In this document: in pieces, positions 59,259 to 64,000 of the stretch
How the letters are laid out: the number at the start of each line of letters is the position of its first letter
Numbering within the stretch: the stretch's first letter is position 1
Assembly: GCF_030689025.1 (NCBI RefSeq)
Contig: NZ_JAUYWA010000003.1
Span: 1-64,000, forward strand
DNA from: Oceanobacter sp. 1_MG-2023
GTDB lineage: Bacteria; Pseudomonadota; Gammaproteobacteria; Pseudomonadales; Oceanobacteraceae
DNA length: 64,000 nt
Direction: 5' to 3'
Position numbers and translations under genes: made by a program
The notes under the pieces: model-generated
The model's input: the letters and a program-made list of their open reading frames with translations, nothing else
The model's database searches: none
What the model was told of the DNA's origin: nothing

Positions 59259-59956
59259 GTCTGGCCCTCAGCGGTATCACCAACGATAACAGACATGGGT
59301 CGCAGCTCCATGCGGCTCGTGGCGTAGTGCTCCGAGTTTTTGATAGCCAGTTTTTCAAACAGTGGGTTCCATGTAATCACGTGATGATCCAGCAGGATCT
59401 GAGTAGCCTCGGCCTGGGTGACGATCTGACCATGCTCTGCGAGTGCCGGCACAGCGGCCATGATCAGCAGCAAATCGCCATTCATGGCTGAGTTGACGAC
59501 CCGCCGTTGCCACTGTTTCAGCTGCTCCAAAACGGTGTTGGTCATGTTGGTTTGCTCCAGCCATTCGAGAGCATCGATCTGCCCGTTTTTTGCGCGTGTC
59601 TGTTTACGTACCCAGGCCATCAGGGCGGTTTCGCTGCCGTCGCTGATAAATCCGGCGCGGTGCATCTGTATCCAAATTGCACGGATTTTGTCGATGCGCG
59701 TTTTTCGACCGCTGTGACTGGATGGTGGCGACTGGCGATTGTCGCCGGATTTTTTCCGGCGCTTGGGTTGCCAGCCCTTGCCGACCAGCTCTTTGAGTAC
59801 CGCGTCGATCTGGTTAATGGTCATGTTGCGTGAGCTGGGTGACTCTGCCGGTGCGCCGTGGCGCGTCAGCAGTTGGCGGTAGCTATCATCGGCCATTGCC
59901 AGGTCTTTTTTGGCGATGTGGAGTTTGGCCAGAGCGGCTTGCAATGGAGTTTTCAT
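59249..59956 (-). CDS. gemA: Regulatory protein GemA (Mu gp16-like, DUF1018)
   Basis: A 235-residue early protein linked in Mu to changes in host gene expression and DNA topology. It opens with ALAKLHIAKKDLAMADDSYRQLLTRHG, the DUF1018 signature, and has a basic linker RKKSGDNRQSPPSSHSGRKTR followed by a second conserved part (IRAIWIQMHRAGFI). Confidence 0.92.
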   Translation of the reverse strand: MKTPLQAALAKLHIAKKDLAMADDSYRQLLTRHGAPAESPSSRNMTINQIDAVLKELVGKGWQPKRRKKSGDNRQSPPSSHSGRKTRIDKIRAIWIQMHRAGFISDGSETALMAWVRKQTRAKNGQIDALEWLEQTNMTNTVLEQLKQWQRRVVNSAMNGDLLLIMAAVPALAEHGQIVTQAEATQILLDHHVITWNPLFEKLAIKNSEHYATSRMELRPMSVIVGDTAEGQTCS

Positions 59957-60135
59957 GCGGCTACCTCTTCTGCGGCTTTGATGCTGCCGTTGATATACAC
60001 CGCCAGCGCGGTTTTATTTTCGGTCAGACGAACTCGGTTTACGGTGACTTCATCGTCATCCAGTTGAAACGTCACGGAGGCGAATTGACTGCTCAGTTCG
60101 CTGGCAATCGCTTGCCATTGGCCCTTAGTTATCAT
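59953..60135 (-). CDS. Small early phage protein
   Basis: A 60-residue protein, ITKGQWQAIASELSSQFASV, followed by FQLDDDEVTVNRVRLTENKTAL. It overlaps GemA by four bases and the upstream gene by about eleven. The overlaps support coding; no function is recognised. Confidence 0.6.
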   Translation of the reverse strand: MITKGQWQAIASELSSQFASVTFQLDDDEVTVNRVRLTENKTALAVYINGSIKAAEEVAA

Positions 60136-60358
60136 GTTCGTTCTCCATCATGCTGCTGGTTGCTAGCTGATGCGCCATTTTCAGTGCGTCGATCAGTTGT
60201 GGAATTCGATCAACATCAACATCCACCTGGTCTTCGTTCACACTGACCTGGACGACATCGCAGCCGTCATCAAAGTTGACGTAACACGGCTCGATCTCCA
60301 GCCACTCTCCTGCGGAGATGCACTGTTTATTCGGGTTGTTGTCGTATTGAATGGTCAT
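60125..60358 (-). CDS. Small acidic early phage protein
   Basis: A 77-residue acidic protein starting MTIQYDNNPNKQCISAGEW and containing VNEDQVDVDVDRIPQLIDAL. The frame opens further upstream, but the ATG at 60358 overlaps the end of the neighbouring wHTH gene by four bases and is preferred. Unknown function. Confidence 0.6.
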   Translation of the reverse strand: MTIQYDNNPNKQCISAGEWLEIEPCYVNFDDGCDVVQVSVNEDQVDVDVDRIPQLIDALKMAHQLATSSMMENEHDN

Positions 60359-60669
60359 GCGGATTCCCCTTCGATTCCGTGGATTGTTGTCAGCTCTTCG
60401 AGGTAGCCCACTGGCCACCAGAGGTTGCAGTTGCTGCGCGTGTGTTTGCAGACCAGGCCCCGCTTTTGGAGCTTGTTCAGCGCTTTGCGGACATCGGCAG
60501 TTTCCATGCCCAAACGACTCGCAATAACCCAAGTCGGGGCGCCACCTTCGTTGCAACAATACTGGTCATCTACGTTGTATCTGGCGAACGCCACAATGTG
60601 TTCATACCGGCCGCCAGTCTCGGCTTTAATGGCTGCAATCAGAGTTGACTCAGATAGTTCGCTCATCAC
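60355..60669 (-). CDS. Winged-helix early phage protein
   Basis: A 104-residue protein with a predicted winged helix (GGAPTWVIASRLGMETADVRKALNKLQKRGLVCKHTR). A similar gene occurs in the early region of several Mu-like phages. It probably regulates early transcription, though the target is unknown. Confidence 0.7.
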   Translation of the reverse strand: MMSELSESTLIAAIKAETGGRYEHIVAFARYNVDDQYCCNEGGAPTWVIASRLGMETADVRKALNKLQKRGLVCKHTRSNCNLWWPVGYLEELTTIHGIEGESA

Positions 60670-60675
60670 ATCACC

Positions 60676-61299
60676 TCACACACTGGCCAAATCGAGTGCG
60701 ATCTGGCGGTATTTGTCGGTGTCTTCGATACGCTCATACACACGCACGTAGACGGTTGATCCACCCACTCGAATGGAGTCTTTCAAGGCGTTGGTGGCGC
60801 GTTGCCAATCTGTGTCGTCGATTTCCAACTGCAACAGCCCCAGCAGTTCAGCGGTTTTAATCTGGCCTGATCGTGTGGTGCGGAATGCCCGATCAACCAG
60901 GGCGCGGATATTCACGTCGGCGCTTGCTGTCCATTTGTCCAGGCATTCTGCAAACAGCTGCTGTGCGGCCTCCAGCTCCTCGCTGAATTGAATTTGCTCG
61001 GCAAAGACGCGCTGGATTTTGTACCGACCGTTGTAGCTGGACAGGCTGACGTTTCCTTTTTTTCCGCCCAGGGTGACTTCGTACTTGTCGGCAGCGATTT
61101 GCAGCAGGTCGGCAATATCGGCCAGGGCTTTGCGTTTGAACTCGGTCAGTTGCTGGCTGATTGCCTGCGCCTGTTTAACGAGATCGGTCACGCATTGGTC
61201 GCGCAGCTTGTCTTGCTCGCGTACCTGGTCCTCTGGCACCAGTCGGCCGCGAGCGTCTTGCATATAGCCGGATGGGATGGTTGCTTGTGCTGTGTTCAT
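60676..61299 (-). CDS. DUF3164 family early protein
   Basis: A 207-residue protein of DUF3164, a conserved early protein of Mu-like phages. Signature: GYMQDARGRLVPEDQVREQDKLRDQCV and VSLSSYNGRYKIQRVFAEQI. No activity is known; the position suggests a role in replication or transposition control. Confidence 0.92.
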   Translation of the reverse strand: MNTAQATIPSGYMQDARGRLVPEDQVREQDKLRDQCVTDLVKQAQAISQQLTEFKRKALADIADLLQIAADKYEVTLGGKKGNVSLSSYNGRYKIQRVFAEQIQFSEELEAAQQLFAECLDKWTASADVNIRALVDRAFRTTRSGQIKTAELLGLLQLEIDDTDWQRATNALKDSIRVGGSTVYVRVYERIEDTDKYRQIALDLASV

Positions 61300-61308
61300 G
61301 ATTTTTCC

Positions 61309-61494
61309 TTAGTTGCTTCCGATGAAGCGCTTTTTCGCGCGTTCTTCCACTTCTCGCTGACGTCGTTTTAATGTCAGCAGCTGTTCCTCTTGTTCCTTAG
61401 CCTCCAGCTCGTCGAAACAGGACAACACGTCTGTCTTGTGGTCTCCGGTCATCTTTCGAACTGGACGGACATCTCCGTATTTCAATTTGCTCAT
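61309..61494 (-). CDS. Small charged early phage protein
   Basis: A 61-residue highly charged protein with a C-terminal helix (ELEAKEQEEQLLTLKRRQREVEERAKK). It is 9 bp upstream of the DUF3164 gene. No function is recognised. Confidence 0.6.
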   Translation of the reverse strand: MSKLKYGDVRPVRKMTGDHKTDVLSCFDELEAKEQEEQLLTLKRRQREVEERAKKRFIGSN

Positions 61495-61528
61495 GGTCCT
61501 TGCCCTTGATATGCCTGTTTAAATCCGA

Positions 61529-62248
61529 TTACGCGGCCGCCGGGTTCAGGCCGGTGCTGACAGCCGGTGGCTTTACGGGGTGTAATTGAGGGTGGCTGGC
61601 GCGGACGCTTCCTGCGCCGTTGCCAGCCTCAGCGGCGGGTGCTGCTGTTTGGGTGCCCTGGCTGGTCGCAGCCAGCGGGGCGAATACGGTGCGAGTAGTG
61701 AGCACAACCAGGCACTGGATGATGATCAGCGCCAGCCCTTGGGTGCCGATTTGCAGCCATGCCTGCCAGTCGGCTGGTTGTGCGGTGGCCTGTTCGGTGT
61801 GCAGTGCCACCAGATCGGCACGAGCCGATGCCAGCTGATTTTGTGCGGTATCGATACGGTCGGCCCAGCCACCACGGGTTTGGCTGTTCTGGTTGTAGGT
61901 GGCCAATGACGATTCCAAACTGGCTATCTGAGCGGTGATGGCCTGTTGGCGGTCTGGCAGAGTGCTAGCGGCCTGCTCGTTGCTGCGCTGTTCTGCCATG
62001 ACAGGGGCTGCCAGTTGGTACAGCGGTGCCGACAGCGCCAGCAGGGTGGCGAACACGGCGATGCTGTTTTTCAGCCAGCTGCGGGCAGCCCACAACCAGA
62101 TTGCCGCACCTTCAATCACCAGGCTCCAAAGCCAACCGGTGGCCGCGTCGTAGCGACTCCAGTAGTCCATGGCGTGGGTTTGCAGTAGTACGATGCCGCC
62201 CAGTAACAGCACCAGCGCCGGGGCGCGTTTCAGCAGTTGAGTGATCAT
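61529..62248 (-). CDS. Early-region membrane protein
   Basis: A 239-residue protein with four or five transmembrane helices: LVLLLGGIVLLQTHAM, WLWSLVIEGAAIWLWAA, SIAVFATLLALSAPLYQLAAP, and LQIGTQGLALIIIQCLVVLTT. A coiled-coil segment lies between them (residues about 100-160). The start ATG overlaps the upstream stop (ATGA). Its place in the early region suggests superinfection exclusion or host modification, by inference only. Confidence 0.65.
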   Translation of the reverse strand: MITQLLKRAPALVLLLGGIVLLQTHAMDYWSRYDAATGWLWSLVIEGAAIWLWAARSWLKNSIAVFATLLALSAPLYQLAAPVMAEQRSNEQAASTLPDRQQAITAQIASLESSLATYNQNSQTRGGWADRIDTAQNQLASARADLVALHTEQATAQPADWQAWLQIGTQGLALIIIQCLVVLTTRTVFAPLAATSQGTQTAAPAAEAGNGAGSVRASHPQLHPVKPPAVSTGLNPAAA

Positions 62249-62526
62249 TGACGGATCTCCCATTCGATACGGCAGCCAGCCAAAATGGCGCACATGGTTT
62301 TAACGCGGTCGCGGTTGGCGTTGGTGCGGGTTTGTGCCCAGCTGCCGCCAATGGCTTTCAGCTGGGCGCAGGAGCGGACCTGCAGTACTGGCACCGCCAG
62401 CGTCAGGTTGGCTTCCAACACTTCCACGCCCATTGCGTTCAGCGCAGACAGTGCATTGGCAGCACCAATCAGTTTGATTCCCAGGTGGCGGTTTCCGGCT
62501 GGTAGTGTTTCTGCTTGGTGGTTCAT
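62245..62526 (-). CDS. Small early phage protein, ribbon- or BMC-like, unknown
   Basis: A 93-residue protein starting MNHQAETLPAGNRHLGIKL and containing NALSALNAMGVEVLEANLTLAVPVLQV. It is coupled to its neighbours by short overlaps. The ATG at 62526 is chosen over an upstream frame inside the HTH gene. Function unknown. Confidence 0.6.
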   Translation of the reverse strand: MNHQAETLPAGNRHLGIKLIGAANALSALNAMGVEVLEANLTLAVPVLQVRSCAQLKAIGGSWAQTRTNANRDRVKTMCAILAGCRIEWEIRQ

Positions 62527-62527
62527 G

Positions 62528-62866
62528 TCACTTGTTCTCCGCGTAGCTACAGGTTTTGCAGGCGCGATACAGCTGCACGCGCAATGGGTTGTGGGTGGCT
62601 CCGGCCTGGCGCTGGTAGCGCTGGCAGTTGTCCAGCTCCAGTTCGCCGAGCACCGGGCAGGTGACGGTGTCGCCCAAATATTGGCCGCGCACCAGCTTTT
62701 CAATCCGGTTCAAGTCGCCGGGGTATTTGCCTTTCAGCACCTGGCTGATCAGTGCGCCAGACACCTCCAGTTCACGGGCAACCTGAGCCTGTGAGCGGGC
62801 GATACATTGATGGCGCAGTTCGGTCAGCCAGCGCGGTTCCGTGGTGGTTAACAGGATGGCGTCCAT
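62528..62866 (-). CDS. HTH transcriptional regulator with C-terminal cysteine cluster
   Basis: A 112-residue protein with a helix-turn-helix (SQAQVARELEVSGALISQVLKGKYPGDLNRIEKLV), followed by VTCPVLGELELDNCQRYQ and ending in CKTCSYAENK, four cysteines that may bind zinc. Related proteins lie between the transposition genes and later early genes in Mu-like phages. Confidence 0.82.
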   Translation of the reverse strand: MDAILLTTTEPRWLTELRHQCIARSQAQVARELEVSGALISQVLKGKYPGDLNRIEKLVRGQYLGDTVTCPVLGELELDNCQRYQRQAGATHNPLRVQLYRACKTCSYAENK

Positions 62867-63486
62867 CAGTTGGCCTCCTGTTCGTCGTCGGCAGACCAGA
62901 CGATCTGCTGGGTATTGGCATCAAATACCTGGTCGATGGTCTGGATGATCGGCGGCAGCGGGCCTGTGTAGCGGTGCTGCACAAACCGGTAGACGGTCAG
63001 TGCTTTTTTGTGAACCGGAGGCTTGGCGATGGCCAGGTATCCGGCACGTTCCAGGTAGCGGCAGAACCGTTTTGCCTCAGCCTCTCTGACTGACACATCA
63101 TTTGTGCAAGCGGTTAAGGCCAACTCTCTGTAGTTGAATTGGCCCAGAGTGCGCATGGAACGCCACAGGTTTTCCCGCGCACGGCCCAGCTTGCTGGACT
63201 GACCGGTGCTGGTCAGGCGGGGGGCTTCGCGGCCGGTATTACGCACCAGCTGAAAGCGGTTGCGAACGTGTCCGTGATTGAGCTTTTCAACCTCAACAGT
63301 CTCCACGTATTCGCCCAGCTTCAGCTTGTTCAGATAGGCGTGAACGCTGGCGTCAGGGATGGTTTGACCCGCTCGTTTACTGGCCTGAATAATCAGGTCC
63401 GCCTCGGTGAACTCGCGCAGCTCGCGCACGGTGTCCCAGATCACCTGTTGAACGCGGATTTTCTTGGCGTGTGCATACGTATTCAT
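62866..63486 (-). CDS. Early phage protein with winged-helix-like repeats
   Basis: A 206-residue protein. Two helical modules, VIWDTVRELREFTEADLIIQASKR and LWRSMRTLGQFNYRELALTA, look like wHTH units. It lies directly after the MuB-like gene and overlaps it by four bases. Probably DNA-binding, no specific function known. Confidence 0.68.
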   Translation of the reverse strand: MNTYAHAKKIRVQQVIWDTVRELREFTEADLIIQASKRAGQTIPDASVHAYLNKLKLGEYVETVEVEKLNHGHVRNRFQLVRNTGREAPRLTSTGQSSKLGRARENLWRSMRTLGQFNYRELALTACTNDVSVREAEAKRFCRYLERAGYLAIAKPPVHKKALTVYRFVQHRYTGPLPPIIQTIDQVFDANTQQIVWSADDEQEAN

Positions 63487-64000
63487 GAACGCCCCCGTGG
63501 TGCTTTGCCGGTGAAGATGGCCTGGCGGTAGTTTTCAAGAGTTACGCGTTCAACACCGTTGTCGGCAGCCCAGTTACGGATGTTCTCAAGGTTGACGCAG
63601 ATCCGGCGGGTGACACCGTGAGTGTCATCCAGCACTTTCAGCAACAGGTCTTCGGCAATGTTGATGTCACGGGCGTAGATATCCGCCAGCTGCAACACAT
63701 CGCGTATTTGGCAGGGTTCAGCAGCGACCCAGGACAGGATGCGGTTGTGAATTTTTTCGTAGTGAGCCAGTTTGGCAGGCAATCGCTCTTCACCGATCAG
63801 CAGGATGCTGGCTTGTGAACCCTCATACAGATCCATCGCGAGCATGACGTGGCTTTTGCTGTCGGCCAGCCAATCAGCTTCGTCGATAATCAGCGGCCGA
63901 CCCGATTGCATCAGTTCCTCACAGGCTTGTTCGTTCATGTCCGCCAGGTTTTTGGCGGGCATGATGCCCATTTCCTTGAGGATGGCCTCCAGGAACTTCT
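63483..64000 (-). CDS. MuB-like transposition ATPase, 5' part outside the window
   Basis: The C-terminal 172 residues of an AAA+ ATPase. The frame stays open beyond the window edge (KFLEAILKEMGIM), so the ATG at 63971 is internal. Walker B is visible as RPLIIDEADWLAD, followed by the sensor region SILLIGEERLP and a C-terminal helical domain (HGVTRRICVNLENIRNWAADNG). In Mu, MuB chooses the target DNA and activates MuA. MuA is expected immediately beyond 64000. Confidence 0.88.
   Translation of the reverse strand, partial: KFLEAILKEMGIMPAKNLADMNEQACEELMQSGRPLIIDEADWLADSKSHVMLAMDLYEGSQASILLIGEERLPAKLAHYEKIHNRILSWVAAEPCQIRDVLQLADIYARDINIAEDLLLKVLDDTHGVTRRICVNLENIRNWAADNGVERVTLENYRQAIFTGKAPRGRS

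Larger units (their letters stand above)
32462..64000 (-). mobile_element. Mu-like transposable prophage (right part, left end outside the window)
   Basis: About 31.5 kb with all genes on the minus strand, in Mu order: MuB-like ATPase, early small proteins, DUF3164, GemA, Mor, lysis, gp25-gp27, terminase, portal, F, I/Z, capsid, gp35-gp38, L, M, gp41, tape measure, N, P, gp45-gp48, fibre. The right end is placed near TGTGTAGC at about 32462, where transposon ends beginning with TG would be expected just outside two repeated transposase-type sites. MuA, Ner and the repressor must lie beyond 64000. All structural genes seem intact, so the phage may be functional. Confidence 0.93.

Overview
The window looks like a chromosome segment of a free-living, mid-GC gammaproteobacterium of the Pseudomonadales/Oceanospirillales type. 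The main reason is that one block (ntrB-ntrC, trmL, secB, rhodanese, gpmI, envC, ctpA, yibQ-like) follows the arrangement known from Pseudomonas and relatives. The right half (about 32.46 kb to the window end) is a Mu-like transposable prophage whose left end, with the transposase, lies outside the window. No tRNA, rRNA, CRISPR array or insertion sequence was seen.

Region 1 (1-6.7 kb) is a catabolic cluster for the protocatechuate 4,5-cleavage pathway. A LysR-type regulator with two tandem helix-turn-helix domains is divergent from ligJ-ligK-galD-ligI-ligA-ligB. LigAB opens the ring, LigI hydrolyses 2-pyrone-4,6-dicarboxylate, GalD/LigJ convert oxalomesaconate to the hydrated acid and LigK splits it to pyruvate and oxaloacetate. 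The LigC dehydrogenase that should link LigAB to LigI is not in the window.

Region 2 (6.7-8.5 kb) is a DAHP synthase gene (aroG type) preceded by an unannotated 46-codon leader ORF carrying the run YWWFGYDYF, followed by a hairpin set ending in a strong rho-independent terminator. This is a textbook-like attenuator for aromatic amino acids. A second short ORF rich in Trp/Phe sits between the terminator and aroG.

Region 3 (8.5-18.8 kb) holds a TauE-like permease and a divergent pair of operons for a periplasmic iron/electron-transfer system. On the minus strand are a di-haem peroxidase-like lipoprotein, an FMN-binding protein and a PepSY membrane protein. On the plus strand are imelysin, di-haem DUF1111 lipoprotein, Tat-exported DUF1513, a second imelysin and a porin, closed by a terminator. 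The intergenic gap has a Fur-box-like sequence.

Region 4 (18.9-32.3 kb) is core housekeeping: envelope proteins (YibQ-like deacetylase, CtpA, EnvC), GpmI, rhodanese, SecB, TrmL, 3-hydroxybutyrate dehydrogenase, NtrBC, a CvpA-like membrane protein and thioredoxin 2. Its larger gaps hold a fragment of a secretin C-terminus, a small membrane protein with a strong ribosome binding site, a 15-bp x 5 tandem repeat and a structured non-coding element beside the prophage.

Region 5 (32.46-64 kb) is the Mu-like prophage, transcribed wholly on the minus strand, so the biological order runs from high to low coordinates: MuB (partial), small early proteins, DUF3164, GemA, Mor, amidase, DksA/TraR-like protein, gp25/26/27-like proteins, terminase, portal, F-like head protein, an accessory cassette, protease/scaffold, decoration protein, major capsid, gp35-gp38-like proteins, sheath, tube, tail chaperone with a -1 frameshift, tape measure, N, P, gp45-gp48 baseplate proteins, and a tail fibre ending in an SGNH-hydrolase domain. 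Two near-perfect transposase-site-like repeats mark the right end. Three translation signals stand out: the CCCAAAC slippery site with a 9-bp stimulatory stem, an internal start for the scaffold protein, and a 16-bp motif shared upstream of the lysis and protease genes.
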